Shown piece after piece: positions 12,333-26,884 of a stretch of DNA of 64,000 nucleotides (the stretch's first letter is position 1; each line of letters opens with the position of its first letter). Below the pieces are notes generated by a model that did not search any database, was not told the DNA's origin, and was given only the letters and a program-made list of their open reading frames with translations. Both the position numbers and the translations under genes were made by a program. This stretch comes from Trogon surrucura (Eukaryota; Chordata; Aves; Trogoniformes; Trogonidae). The stretch spans positions 157,736,912-157,800,911 of the forward strand of contig CM036617.1 in the NCBI GenBank assembly GCA_020746105.1, written 5' to 3'.

Positions 12333-15300
12333 TCGTCCTACAGAAAATTCATGCAGCCCCTGTTAGCTCTTCAGAGCATCTGGTTATTTATACATGCCAT
12401 TACAGATTGCTGCAAAGTACTGTAAAAACCAAAATTATTGTGTTTTAAAATGGGAGCCTTTTAACACAACATTAGTCAGAGACTGTAAAAAATTCTCTGT
12501 TGAAACATCTTTTTAAATAGATAATTAGATTTTTGACAAAGTGATGTGGAAAGCATTCACCTTCCTTGGGGAAGGGAAAAAAAAAGATTATTTGTTGGAA
12601 AAATAAGCCCTAAAGACTTTTCAGGATTTGTCTGAAGTTTGAGAGGTTTTAGCAGTTTGTAGTTATAAAAGATTGAGGCCCAGAAAGTTTTTGCCTGAAC
12701 CTATAAAAGAATTGCTGGGAAACGCCAATGCCATCCTCTCAAAAACAAGTTAGCTATGTTTTTGTCATGACTTTTGATGAAAAAACATTCTCCAATCACT
12801 CTGATTAATCATACTTGGAGCGGTTATAACTTGATTCATTTAAACAAGCAACTCTAGTTCATGTTTTCTCTCGTACATGATGTTATACTACCCACTTGTT
12901 TTATTCATGCAAACAACTTTTGTTCTACTACATTAAGACAAAAATGAATAAACTGAACTGTAATCTGCCTTGCACATCAATGTAATTATTAGCTAAACTC
13001 TTTCTGACAACTCTCCTTCACTTCCTTCTGCAAAAAGCAATACACATCATCCACCTGGTATGGTTTGTTTTAAAGATTTTTGCAATTGCTTTATATCTTT
13101 AATAAATACAATAGGAAAACCAGAGCAAATAAGGAACACTTTCCACAGGTACATTTCTGTCTACAGATTCCCCTTTCACAGCTCTCTCAACACCTATCTC
13201 ATTGCTAATGACCTGTGTGGAACTGAGGAACAAAAACGTGGTATCAGATTGTTATAAATAACAGTTTGGGATTTTTTTTTTTAAAAAAAACAATCTTAGA
13301 GGTATGTTTCACTCAAAATCAGCTTACATGTGGAATTTCAAAAGCTATGGCAGGAGAACTTTTCTATTTAAGTGTATTTATTAATAATTGCTTTCTTCCC
13401 CTTGTTAATGTAATGCTACTGAAAGTTGCCAGATTGAAAGCTCTAGAGGCGTAAGTCCTATTTATTCACAAAATAGGTCGAAAATAGTCATTGAAACAAA
13501 CACTTCCCCACACACACATCTCAGCCAAGAAGGCACTGTAGCTTGTGCAGATATAGTGATGCCAGTTTTCTGTGCTCAGCTGCTAGCAAAAGTATTTTCT
13601 GTTCGACTGTGCTATGGACATCTCACTCTTGTGAACTGTATTTTCACATCAAATTCATGACCTGATGATGTACCTTGAAGCTTAAACCCCCCTGGGAAGA
13701 TGGGAGATGTATCGGTCTTCCACCCCTCACACTTAATTCCAAACCTGCTTGTCATTTCTGACTTTTGGGGTGTATATGCAAAATGAGAAGATATACTATT
13801 ACTTTTTCTAATGTACACCCCTTTAAAAAGCAGAAGGAATGGCACGGTCATTTAGGACCCAGATTCCTCCATAAGAATTCCCAAGCATTAGTAGCATCCT
13901 CAGCCTGCAGTGGATGATGGAGACAAGCTTTCATTTGAAGACATTCCCCTACATTGATTCTCAAAAACACATCTCATTCAATGTGAAAATACCACCCTGC
14001 TCAACTGGCATTTCCACACTCTTTCTCTGTATGTCTTTGATAAGTACGTACTGACATTCAACAACTGCAAATTAGGTTTGGCTGTGAAATCACAGCAGGA
14101 AGCATTAAAGTTGCAGCGGCAAAGAATCCAGATCTGTGTTTAAAAAATCATGAAAAAAAGAGACAATAAAATCTACTGGCAATAAACAAACTAAAAGGGA
14201 AGTGATAGCATACCAGAAACTGGTGTCCTCTCTCAAAGCGTGTGTGTCACAGGTGGAGGCACCTTCTCCACAGAGATCATGTCAGTAACAGACATCCTCA
14301 TCTGTACAACAACAAAAATCCAAGACTGCTTTCTGCCTCCCATGAGACAACCTGGGCCTCAGCAAGTTTGCAAGGAGCTCTGTAATGACAGAGCAGCACA
14401 ACACCGTGCTGTGCTGCTCTCCTCTCCCCCACATCTGGTGAGCTGTGTCAGTTTTCAGAGACTGGTGAAAAGCTAAAAGGATTGTTCGTGTTATTATAAA
14501 GGCCCAGAAACAGTTTACAATGAGTAGGCTTGAATGAGGCACATAATTATTATTTTTTAAAATGTAATTCCTCGTGCATGTCTTTTTCAACAGCACTAAC
14601 CGGAACGCCTGCCAAAAACTTTCAGACGGATGAGATGCTTTCTAGTTGCAAACAAGTGAAAAGATGGATGATGCCTTCATGTCATGATACTTTTATCTTT
14701 TAAGCAGTTCCTTCAATACTGCTGACTCCTCATAATTTCAAAACCTCAAAACCTGAAGCTGTTCCAAGATCCTGCGTATAAGTACTCACAAGCCAAATTC
14801 AAGATGCATGGCATACGCACACCCAAGCCTGTTTTCACCAGTCAAACCATATTTTAAGACAACTGAAAAACAAGGTATGTGGGGGTAAAAAAATAAATCA
14901 GATCTTCACAAGACATCTTTCATATATCCATATATAAGGGGTGCTTCATATATTCCGCTCAGCTAGCACAGTTTTATTACCAGTTCTATTTCCCAACTTG
15001 CTTAAAAGCACTATGTAAAGAAAAGTCACTCTTCCCTTCTGCAATCTGCTGGGCGGGTCGGGGGGTGCAAAACCTCAAAATTAAATCCAAGTTCAGTTCA
15101 AGCCTGCTCTCTGCAGGCTTGAAGGCTCTCTGCTCTGACAAGGCTCAGGAACATTCACAGTTTCTGGGGTTCATCTCAAGCAAAGTTATCTCAAACCCAG
15201 TTCCTCTCTCCTTATATTAGAAGCCTCTACCTTCCACAGCACAGCAGAATGAAGACAACCTTTCCTAGGAGCATAAATAACTGCAAAAGTATAGGAAGAT

Positions 15301-18300
15301 CCCCAAGAACATTGTTGAGTAACTGCTGCTTGTCAAAGTTTAGTGTGGGTGAAAATTTGCTGTACCGAAGTCCCCAGTTTATTCACACAACAGAAGCAGC
15401 TCACAGAGTGGCAGCTTGCAAGTACGGTTAAAAAGAACAAGAACTCATCTCAGCTGTGACCAGGAGGGAGCTTACCTGCCAGGCTGAGGCCAGTGCAGTC
15501 TCTTGATTGATTCAGCTCTTGGCCTCTCTTCCGAAACTGCTACAAGGTGCCAAATGCACAGGCAGCGGTGTGAAATGGTTGGGGAGCTCATGGAAAGAGA
15601 AAGGAGACTAACGGTCTCTCCACACTAAGACTTTTGCTCTTTCTTCTCTGAGCACAGGGTAACTCAGGAGTGTTGCATTCTCACTGACAGCATTCACCTA
15701 TCAGTGTTAAGACACTCATTTAAGGGCACTAAACCTTGAGAAAGCATAGAGAACACATGCAAGATGTCAACAGACATGTGACAAAAACTGCAGTTGCCAT
15801 CAAGCTTTCAGGCTACCCAGTTGCATTGACTTGCAGTATTTCAGTGCAGACAACAGTACCCATAGTTAGCAGTAGTAACTGCATAACAGCCAAATATTTC
15901 TTTCTATTCACCTCTTGCACACATGGGACATTCATGCAACATGATGAGTTTTCCCTCAGTCTGATATATATGCACGTGTGCTACAGATGCAAGGGAGGCA
16001 GTAAGCAATGATAACTGAAAAGAGACACATTCTATCAGGAATGAGAACCGAAGACTGTTGTCCTCAGGGGAGGTGATTTGTGAGCTACACTTCAACTCAG
16101 GTGATCATATCACATGGAAAGAAAAGTTGGAGCTTTTTGAGTTCTTGTTTTAAACAATAAATTACAGTGGTGAGCTGAGCACAGGGGGCCAAACACCAAG
16201 GATCCTCTTGGTATGACGGTCATCCCTCAAACTAGAGGATATTTAGGACTCTAGAAGACCCGATACAGCAGAAATGCAAGACTAGTTGAGGTAAGTTCAG
16301 TGGGAAAGACAAATGCCTTCCCTGGAGATGAAATGGGACGTGAACTGTGAGAAGAAAACCCCAAGTGAATGTCCTTAGATGTCAGTACGGTTCTTCTTTC
16401 ACTGGCCTGTGAGAAATCATATTCAAATAGTTGTAGGATCAAAAGGGAGTACTGAAGAATGAAAAAAAAGAGAGGGAAGTTCTCCTGTAGACAATTGCAA
16501 CATCAGGCAGATCACTGGAAACTGAAAAAGAGTTTATTCAGACACTATAAGGTTCCTGTCACTGGAAGAGGGGCAACATCAGTCTGTGCCCAGAACCACT
16601 GAGATTCAGCTAAAATTTTCTGCCTGAATAGACTACAAATTCCTCAGCCAGACTGCTTTTAAGAACACTCAACCCCCACACACACTTCTGAACTGATATC
16701 TGCAGATAAGGAGCTACATTTGTAAATTTATCTCTAGCCACTTAACTAATTCCAAATAAAACACCTTTGATATTTTGTGCAAGCAGCCTGTTTAAATCAA
16801 GTGTCCTGAAGAAACCCTTGACTACAGATTAATCCCTTGGGCACTCCTTGGCTGAGTTGTTTCTTATGCATTCTTCATGGATTTTTAATGTAAAACAAGA
16901 TGTGTCTTCATTTACCAAAGAGTTAATAAACAACTCCAATAATTAAATTAACAGCAATCAGCTAAGGAGCTCCCCAGTGCAAAGTCTAGTAAATACCAAC
17001 TCCTTTTCTCCTCCACGATAATGGACCAGCCAAGAAAACTTTCAGCTGTCCTCTTCAAGGCTGTAACTAACAGGCACAACTGTGTTCATGTATTGCCCCA
17101 TCTCTCTCCTTCCACCCACAGCATAAGTCCAGCTCCATGTGGCATTATATAAAATGGACCAATTCAATTTTGGTTTTCCTGCTTCTCCAAGGTTGAATCT
17201 GGTCTCATATGACAACTGAAGCAACCGATTAAAAAATGAGACTTAACAACGTGTTTTAAAGGATCCAAAATACCTGCAGGCCCCAGAAAATTAGAACTTA
17301 GATGGGAGCTCAGCTGAGAACATCTCTCAGAATCTTCTCGACTCCCTGACGTATGCTTTATTTTCGTCACTCCTATGAGTGAAATCTCTGGGACAGACAA
17401 CCTCTCTCAAATCTCAATCTTCTTCCCCTTTGAGCAGAGACCATCCCTCCCCTCTCCAGATCTTAAAAAGCCAGTCAAGACTCTAATGGGCAATAATTAG
17501 CACAAGTTTAGATCAGGCACAGAAGTTTCTCCTCACACCCTTTAGATGATGCATGGTGTTTCTTGTTCTGATTCGCCCTAAACGAGGGCAGTAAGTTGGG
17601 AAACGGAGCATTTAAGGGAGTCACATCCATGCTGGAGAGGCATCCACGACAAGAGCCCAGTGCAGCATTACTGAACGACACCACTAGATGTTCACGATCA
17701 ACAACTTAAGGAATCATGTTGCATCCTGAGTGACCACAACGTCAATCAAACAGGTTATTGAGGACAAAGCAGGATACAGTCCCAGAGGAGGAGGGCAGCT
17801 GCTTCTTTCCCCAGAAAGGGAAACACATTGGGTTTTTTTCAACCAGGGATCCATCAGCTTGCTGAGGATCAGCTGCTGCTGAGGGCTTCCCAAAGACATA
17901 CTACGTCAGCACATTCACACATCAGTTTGGTTCTGCTGCTGCCCAAAATAGTCTCGTTTGTTTGTGAGCAGCCACAGTTGGAAACAGAGGTATCTGTGTG
18001 GCTTGTGCCATTCTGTCTTAATCCTGACAGTGAATAAAACCCACAGCGATTATGAGAATAATTTGCTCTTGGGATGTAAATTTATAAAGGGCAGTGCATG
18101 CTATTTGTTTTGCACAAGGGTGTGTATGTTTGTTACTGAAAATATGAAGGTGAAAATTTATTTGTTGATTTCAGCATTTACAAGTTGGTTTAGATTTTAC
18201 ATCAAACTTTTACTATAGCAATTTTTAAATTTGTAAGAATCAACCATGATAATCAATACTAGCTGAGGAAATCCACCTTGCTGCGTACTTAAAGAATATT

Positions 18301-18879
18301 AAGAAAGTGAAGCCTTAAATTTGTCCCTAAGGGAGTGTGAAGTGACACGTGACACAGTAACAGCAAACTCACTCAATCTTTACCATCAATATTTCTAATG
18401 TAAACTGAAAAATACAAGTTTTTTTCAATATTAACTACATCAAAACAGAAGTGCAAACCCATAAAGAGTGAATTATCTGTGCATTACCGTTAAAAAATAA
18501 ATTCTATGCACCATTAATAATAAATATGCTAATAACATTCAGTTCATAATGCTGATATTCCTCAGATACTAGAACTGTGTGACAGCTGTGTCTGAATTTT
18601 ATTCTGTGATTCAACTAGAATAATAACTAGTTATTTTCTTCTCTTTTGTAAGTAGAATGTAACAAAAGATATCCCTGTGATAAAACTAGCACAAGGTTAA
18701 GGAAATGACATCAAAAGACTACAAAAAGTAATGCCGGCATGCAGATAACCTCCTCGTCGTTAGACTTGGCAGTGAGCACGTGTCAAAAGCTCTCCCTGCA
18801 GTTAACACACCTCTAAAACTGAAGTTCACGAATTCAGACAATTTTCCTACCCAAGAAATAATTCGCAAGCAGCTCAAAT

Positions 18880-19340
18880 TCAGATCACAGCTCGCTCTAC
18901 CACCCACCCCATAGGTTGTCGTGACACCGCAGTACCGGACTTTGAGCAGCTCTGAAGATGGAGCCGTGCGGTCGGAGCCTGAGAGCTGCCAAAGCAGCAC
19001 GTGAAGGACCTGAGCAGTCCTGGGCAGGAGCACGTGTAGAGGAACAGCTGCCTGCAGGGTCCCGAGGCTGAAAGCATGGTGACAGAGGCAGGATGCCAAC
19101 ATTATACCACATGCAATGTGGGATCTCGCTCAAAACGTCATCTTGTAATCAAACTTTTGAAGAACAAACCTGTCATAGGAACCGGTAGGTAAGAAAGCAG
19201 AAGCCCAAAGGACCGCTCAGCTCGTGTGGACAAGCCCCAGTCTGCCCAGCCATGGCCACCACCATGTAGCTCCTGCTGCCTCCCAGAGACGTCGGGGTCT
19301 AACGCTGGGCAAATGCATTTACAACTTCTCCTGGAAAACG
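18880..19340. other. CpG-rich patch inside the intron
   Basis: By eye this stretch has many more CG dinucleotides than its neighbours, including CCGTGCGGTCGG, two CACGTG E-boxes (near 19000 and 19031) and GACGTCGGGG. The surrounding tens of kilobases are CpG-poor. It might be a small unmethylated regulatory element, an alternative promoter, or the remnant of a GC-rich insertion. No exon was recognised in it. Confidence 0.45.
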
Positions 19341-22300
19341 CCCCAGCCTTCATACAGACCTGCTTCATCCACACAATACAAGATGTTCACAAGAACTGCC
19401 CTGTTAATTACTTCAAAGTGGCAAATTGCTGAGTCTGTTTCTCTTAGTCAAACATGTTGAGTAAAAAAAAAATTAAAAAAATCCATATCTAATGGATAAT
19501 GAGAGAGATGATGAAGCCAATGAAAGCACAGGAACACGGCTGATGGGAAGCAGCATGAGAATTTAATAACCATATTGACCGTTATAGGAAGGATTCACAA
19601 TGACTTTTTAAAAGAAAGATTTTAGAGTCTGGCTGCTGTGACTTTTGCATGGTAACTTCTAAATCCCATTAGGGAGTTAGAGAAATGAATTTGTTTCTTT
19701 AATTACTATGGATTAGAAGCCAATAATGGAAAAAAACAAACTCCAAGTACTATTTCATGCTATAGTTGGGAGAACGAATAACAGATGAGTATAGGTTTTT
19801 TTTAAACACAGAAATTTGAAAATTCAACTCGTTACAACTAGATGCTATTTTCTGTAAGTACAGTCTCCAATATTATCCAGAAAGACAAGTTGTTTTTTTC
19901 TATGCTTGGTCCACGGGGAGTTCTGAAAATAGGCAGCCATCTTCTAAAAATTCTGGATTATTACAGATATCTTTAATGTGCTCTTATAAAAATGAAACTC
20001 AAGAACTACATTTTTGTACAATAACAGTGTGACTTGATGATGACACTGTCAAACATCTTGCTAGGGCACATAAAACATCCATGGGAACTCAATAAGACTG
20101 TAAAGCCTATGTTTAGTTGAACATTGCCTGCCCAGCTCCAGTTGGTAGTTTAAATGGTTTGTACCAAGAATTGCCTAGAACTCTTCACCCATCCATCCTG
20201 CTGAGAAGTCACATTGCCACTATTTGCCTGTCAGATCAAAGGAAACTCAATCCCTTCCCTAACCTTTGTCTACCATCACAGGCAGAGGCATGGAAATTAA
20301 CCCCTTAAGTATCTGAAATACCACTCTCTTATCCATCAGGCAAAGAGAAAAATCAGATGGGAAATCAGCCCATAGTTACATACAAAAACAACGTGCATAT
20401 GGGTACCAGAGAAAGTGAGAAAAATATAAAATTCATACATTTGGGAAAGAAGGAAAAAAGAAGGAAAGGCAAAGAAACATCATTCAAAATGTTTATTCGA
20501 AGGTGGGAGGAAAAGGGGACTTCTACCTAACGAATGGTCCACTCCCCTAGACTGTTCCTCAAGCTTGTGCTGCCAGATCATTATCTAATGATTCTTATCA
20601 AATTGCAAGATTATTATCTAACAGCATTTCTGAAGGAATCTCAAGCATCGCAATATGAGTTACAAGTGTAGCTGTAATTATGACTACTCATCTCAAGACA
20701 GAAACTTAGTGTTCAGGAGGTCCTTTGAATTCAGCTGCCATTTGCCATATGCCTCCCAAAGCCAAGTCACATCAGGATCACCAAGACACTTTGTGCTGAT
20801 TTATCTACTCTGGAAACAAAATACAGGGTTTTCAAGATCCACCTGTGACTTTCAGAGTCATTCGGTATCCTGAGTAGTCCAAGTGGTTTCAGAAATCAGC
20901 ACAGTATGGTAATTTTCCCCAGAATTATAGTTTGCTTGCTTTTGGAACGCCAACATCCACTGTGCATGTGCAGGAAAATTTTCACATATAACAAAAAACT
21001 TCCATTTCTGCAGTGCAATTCTGCACACAGTTTTTGCTCCATGAGTTGGTTCCTAATCTAAGTTCTCTCCACCAGAGAGAAAGCAGTATCTTTATTGGAC
21101 ATCTCAGGTCTAACACAGAAATAACAAATACAGCTAAATCTGCCAAAGGGGCACCTTTGCAGGGCTATTGCCTATACTAGGAGGTATTGCTGCACATAAC
21201 AGCCAGATGATGACAATCTTACTCAGGCTGCTGAGGAATGCTGAGCCCTTTCCCACAGGTCACATTTTTCTCTGCAGTCACTAATTTTGCACGTGCAACA
21301 GAGGATGTAAAATACTGTTATGAGGGTTTTGTCTCTCCTTTTTTAAATATAGTCTGCAATTGTAATATACGCACCTGCTCTTGGCACCAAAGAGTTCAAG
21401 TACATGGAAAAAAGACAATCCTGCCTTCCCATGTCAAGGCCCAGGGCTCACCAAAATGTCATGACTTAGATAGAAAGCAATGCTAGCACCATAGACAAAA
21501 GGATTTACAAAGGAATTAATAAATTACTATCACTTCTTTTGCCTCAGGACTTTTCTGGGTAAATTATTACTCTTTAAAGCACTGTACTATGAGTAAGCTG
21601 CCTGACTCCCATTAACATTAGTAGCAGTAACATAGCATAAGCTTTATGTGCCAGTTCTGAGGATTAATCACAGAGTCATATCTGTAGGGCACTCACTTTA
21701 AACTCAAAAAATCTGCAACAGAACAACTCTTCTTTGTCAGACTCTTTGAATAAAAATCATAAGAAAGTGGGTGGGCTGTTGGGTAAGCCTCTTAACCCAC
21801 TGGTTCTCCCCCCGTAACTCTAACAGAATGGTAAAGCAACAAGTCAAAACATTAATAGCTCTCTTGCTACATCTCCAGTAATATTAGGAAAGATAGAGGA
21901 GCAGGAAGGGATAATTTTTTTTGGAGCAGGAAGAAGAAAGGATAAAAGAAATCACACAAAAATAATGCAATAAATGTGCTATCAAGATGAGAATGGTTGT
22001 TTTTTTCTCTATACAGAATGAAAGCTGCAATGCTTGAGAATAATTTCCATGTATGGATTTGGAGATCTAAAAATAACATCTCAATACAAAAAAAATAACC
22101 AACAACAACAACAAAAAAGAAGACAACTGACCCTAGAATAGACGGTGATGAATATATTCAACATCAAATTTTCTCTATTCTCTCTTCTTTGCTTGCTGGC
22201 ACCTTTCCTGCAGCCCACCCCTTGTCATTTCCCTTAAGAGGAAGGAGAAGTAATCACTTCTGAGCAGCCTCAGAGCAGCTTTGGCAGAGCAGGACAGCCA

Positions 22301-25300
22301 TGACGACTAAGGCTTCGCAGGAAGGCAGCTCCATCAACTCGGGGCTTATTATCATTTGCCTGAGGTGCTGGGATTTCGTCTCACTTCATGCTACAGTGAA
22401 AGAAACCTCTACTTCCTGTGGTTATCATGTGATGTCACCCCATAAGCTTTTAGGCCTCCCTTTCTGCAGCTCCTCCATTCTCTGCAACTCAGCAGCAGTA
22501 CACCTCCCTGGCACAGCCTTTTGGTGTGCTAAAACCCCCAAAGGAACCAACACAGAGGCAGCAGAAGGGAAAAGGGGAGTGCGAGAGATGCAGCTGGCTC
22601 TGGAGTCTCAGTCTTTCCCACCCAGGGGCCGGAGGCAGGCCCACAGCTCCCCTGCACCACTCCAGCTGCGCTGCAGCAAACACCTTCAGCCCACTCCTCA
22701 GGCAGCTTGCACACTTTCAGCTTACAGAAAGCTCTACACTAGCTCCGTTTCTCCCATTTCACAATTGAATAAGAGCTGACCGGTCCCTCCAGAGGGCTCT
22801 TGCTCTCCAATGAAATCTACTGGTGCAACAAGTTCTCGGGGCCATGTCTGTCAGGCCCAGTTACAACATCCTTGCATCAGGGGCTGAAGTGCTTCTAGCT
22901 AGCTGTAGAATGAAAAGCACATAAATGCGTCACACAGACACTCTCTGCCCCAAAACTGGGAGGCAGATAAAACCAAGGACCTCAAGATTGAGGCCATGAG
23001 TTGAACTCATTCCCTACAAATAGACGCCAGTCTACAGGATCTGACCTCCTCCAGGAGGGCAGGACACTGAAGCAAGACATGTTCAGACATGAGCGGCAGC
23101 CCCAGGAGCAGAGCAGCACGGAGCAGGGCAATGCTGCAGGGGAAGGCTTGAGACACAGCAGCAAAGCTGTCTGAAGACAAGAGAGTGCACTGCACCAGCA
23201 AGGGATCAACTCTTGCTAGAACAACAGTTTGTACATGGTGATTAAGCACACTGGCGTGGCTGTAACTGGGAAAAGTGCCCAGTACTTGCCTGCAGTATGC
23301 CTGGTTTCAGCCGGTGCTGACAAGTCTCTTGCTTTCACAAGCAATACATTATTTCAGCCTTCCCACACACACATACCCCAAATAAAGAGAAAACTCATCT
23401 TACTGCAGGAGCCAATCTTCTGTTCCTACTGTCTGCTCATTCACACACCAGAGGCCCACGAGAACGGTCACATCTAACTGCATCTCCTTTACTTTTATTG
23501 ATGATGCCAGCATTGTAGCAAGAGAAACAAAACACCACATTGAATTCAGGGCAACTGAAAAGTCAGTTTTCCACTCCTTCATAAAAGGAGAGTCAAGCAT
23601 CAGCTATTGATACTTTCTAGCAGTAATATTCCACTTGCACTGCTTACTCTCCTGTGCCACCTGTTGTATGTTCATCCCAGGCATTCATACACCAGTGGGT
23701 ATGAGATGGGTACACATGACAGAGTCTACAGTAATGGTTTTAATAACTTGGTGCTCTAAGCAGCCAGGGATCATACCAAGACAACTATCTTCTCGACAAT
23801 ATTGTGTACTGACAGGTCTTTCCAAACTGCTTCACTAAGACCTGTGCTTTGACACTTGAATGCAACAGTGAGCAAGCATTTCATTATGCAGCACTCAGTA
23901 AAGAAACAAGAGTCCAGCGAATCTCACACACTGCCCAGTCATGCTGCTTTTGAGCTGTACTCTAAGGTTCTTTGGGGCTCCGTGCATTGGCGTGGCTATG
24001 GCCCACACACTTGATTGAATAATCTAATGACACCTAAAGGAGATAACCATCCCAGTCCTTGACTTTTATGTAAGTTAATGCACCAAACATGCTGTGTTGC
24101 TGGACAGCTGCACGTGATCAGGTACCAAACTACATCACAGACCTTGATTAACAACAAAGTATAGTCCCACCTTCATTTCACTTCTAGCTCTGCCCTGGAT
24201 GCTGTGAGCAAGGGCATACATATACCTAAAGCTGTATGGCACTGCAACCAGTGTCACGGATCACTGAATATAACAGCAAAATAACAAACCTAGCCCTAGT
24301 CAAATAGTCTGGCCAGGATCCCCCCTCCCCATGCCTCAAGGCATACCGACCTGTTGTGTGATCCTCATGTCTGTGCTGTATCATCCCTCTGACAGGATCA
24401 GTATAAATAATGTGCAAGCAAGAGCCCTCCCGTGTGTCCCTCGGCACTTTGGTTTTGGGAGCTGCCTGCTAGCTATCAGCATCAAACATACTTTTAATTG
24501 CTGTTTTTGTTTTGTCATTCAGTTGAAATGAAGAGATTGATCTCTATCGAGCTCTGGAAGGGCTCATGTTGTTTGCTCAACCTTTCTCTTGCTTATCAGG
24601 GTTGTGCCAAGAGTTCGACACACACAGACTGAGAAGTAAATTTCAAAAAGAAATGAGTGAGTGATAGCAAACTCAATCCAGTCTCACTCACTGTCAGACT
24701 TTGCTGTGAAAGGAAAGTGACAGAGGCAACAGCTTCTGGTTATTGTTTCAGCAGTGCCAGCAATGTCAGGAATTTGTTTGATTTTCATGTGAATCTAATG
24801 CATTCACACTGATGAATAATAAACAAAGGGGAGATGTTCTCTCTGTATGCAGAGCATCATCTAGGCATCTCATTTTTATTTCCCTCAGCAGCTTTTCCAT
24901 TATTCTCTGTTTTCTTTTAGCTTCTCCCCAGGTGTTTACACACATCACCTTAGCTTCCTTATTCATATTCTTAAAGGCACCACTAAAAGCTCATCCAATT
25001 GCATCCTCAGTAAAAAAAAAAAAAAGGAAAAAGAAACAAAACTAAAGTGTCCCAGTCATACAAATAGTTCCTCTCTACACTCACTGTAAGAGTCCTGCTC
25101 CTACACTTGGAAGTGTTTCTTCTACTCATGCCTACAATAGAGGAATGAGAGACTTGGAAAGCAGCAACATTCCTCCTGCTGCCAACCATGCCACTAAGCA
25201 ACCACCCACCAGATGTCTCTTCTATCAACATCAAAATGGAGGCAGCTGTCAAAGTCTGTGGCTTTCTGCCCCAAACCAGTTCCCCCCAAATCCACCAGGA

Positions 25301-26800
25301 TGAGATTGCTGCATGGGTCAGAGCCCTGTGCAGATAACTTGAGGCCACGTCAGCATTCTACCTGTATCGTCTTGGACTGAAGCTCCTTTTGCCAACTTCA
25401 TAGCCAAGTTTGCAGTTCTTACCAGCCATCACTGCCTGGAGATTAGCTCTCCCTTGTCAGGTGGAACTCAAATGGGACCTTTTCAGTTAATGCATCTCTT
25501 CTGCAGACTACAGCACCAGGTTTAGGGGCCTCCCAGACCTTACTACAGGGTCTGAGCTCCTACAGCAGTATCTACTATGCCTTCTCTAAGCATTTGCCTT
25601 TGAACAGCAGCAGATCAACTCTTCTGCTCTGTGAGAACAGAACAGTGGAACACTCATCACAAATCCAATAAGCTGATGACAAATGGTCTCTCTTTTCTGG
25701 GTAGTCAAATAGTGACTCTCCCCCAAATAGTGATGAAAAGAAAAGAAAAGAAAAATAATATCTTTAAATTGTACCTGGTGTCATCTGACTACCATAACAT
25801 GGGGATTCATTTATCCCTGGAACTCTGCTTTCTTACTTGTGTAGGTGATGCCTTCCCATGGAAAGCCAAGGCCAGAAACATTAATCAGAGAACCCTACAA
25901 ATTAGCAGGCAAAGAGATACATCGAATGATCTAACCCATTTATGCATCACACAGATTTTCAAAGTGCCTCTGTCTATGCTACCCTTGGTCTGTCAAAAAG
26001 CTTCACCCAGCAGAGCTGTCAGTTCAGCTTTTCAGAGAGCCACTGAGTCCTCCTGGAAAACATTGGGAAGACTCCTCTGAAAAGCTAATCCTACTGTCAT
26101 AGCAGTTTCTTGCATTTCTCTACCCTGTTCCTTGTTACAAAAGCATGAGCGTCTGCTGCTTTAGAAAAAATTCTCCTTCTACATGAAAAATCTGGTCTTC
26201 CCTGGAAGTGATGGCACCACAGACTTTTCCACTTTTTTTCTGCTGAAGTCAGTACAGAGGGCTAATGCTCCAGTGAAGAGTCAAGTGTCAGAATCAAGGC
26301 TTATTTACTGAAAAAAAAATCCTGCTTTTATGCAAATACCTGAACAGCAACAAAATATATCAGAAATAGTCCAAGCTCCTCTTATGCTGAGTTCCACGAG
26401 GAATTAAGATACTCTAGAAATGAGCCAAAGACCAGTTCAACCTAGGTTTATGTTGGAATAAATCACAGGTAGCTCTAATATACCCTGGCAATGGATGATT
26501 CACAGATACTATACCAATCAATGAATCGGTTCCTCATCCATGCCAAGTTGAGATGAGGTGCAGGGCTGGCTGCACTGAGCTGGCCACTCTGCTGGTCAAG
26601 GAGGAGCCACCCTAAAGGACAGGTTCTCCCCAGACAGTATTAGGAAAGACATTTTCAAACTATTTGCCTACAGTTTTCCATTCACTGTGCATTTCTTCTT
26701 ACAGAATATTTTGTGGCTCTGTACTAGAACTGATAATTATTACTTCTCAAAATATACTCATTTGATTACTTTTCAAATAAAGTGACAGCTAAGATAACTT
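19341..26800. other. Intron stretch without recognised genes
   Basis: The block at 19.44-19.77 kb is rich in TAATTA and GGATTA cores. The block at 22.26-22.79 kb is GC-richer with overlapping open frames on both strands, none resembling a known family. A small (AAC)n tract lies near 22.1 kb. Otherwise nothing is recognised. Confidence 0.5.
25735..25755 (+). repeat. (GAAAA)4 microsatellite
   Basis: Four GAAAA units in a row form a purine-only tract. Confidence 0.85.
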
Positions 26801-26884
26801 GCAGGTAAAACACTTGGGTACCAGTATGTTATTCTTGATCATATTATATGCAGGTAGAACTCTGAGTACCAGTATGTTATTCTT
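26801..26884 (+). repeat. Tandem duplication, 49-bp period
   Basis: GCAGGTAAAACACTTGGGTA with CCAGTATGTTATTCTT (26801-26836) recurs as GCAGGTAGAACTCTGAGTAC with CAGTATGTTATTCTT (26850-26884), with a few changes and one 1-bp length difference. It is a local duplication inside unique intron DNA. Confidence 0.85.

Larger units (their letters stand above)
9002..18879. other. Intron stretch without recognised genes
   Basis: Nearly ten kilobases hold no recognised transposon or exon apart from low-complexity tracts. Two AT-rich blocks, about 12.42-13.0 kb and 18.05-18.62 kb, are free of simple repeats and contain homeodomain-like TAAT cores. They could be conserved non-coding elements, but this cannot be told without alignment. 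Confidence 0.5.

Noticed and set aside
18601-18620. ATTCTGTGATTCAACTAGAA, resembling a CR1 tail
   Set aside because: Only one tail-like unit is present and no CR1 body adjoins it on either side.
21770-21840. Possible MIR-like fragment (TTGGGTAAGCCTCTTAACCC)
   Set aside because: A single block matches, with no supporting downstream AAATGGGG-type segment.
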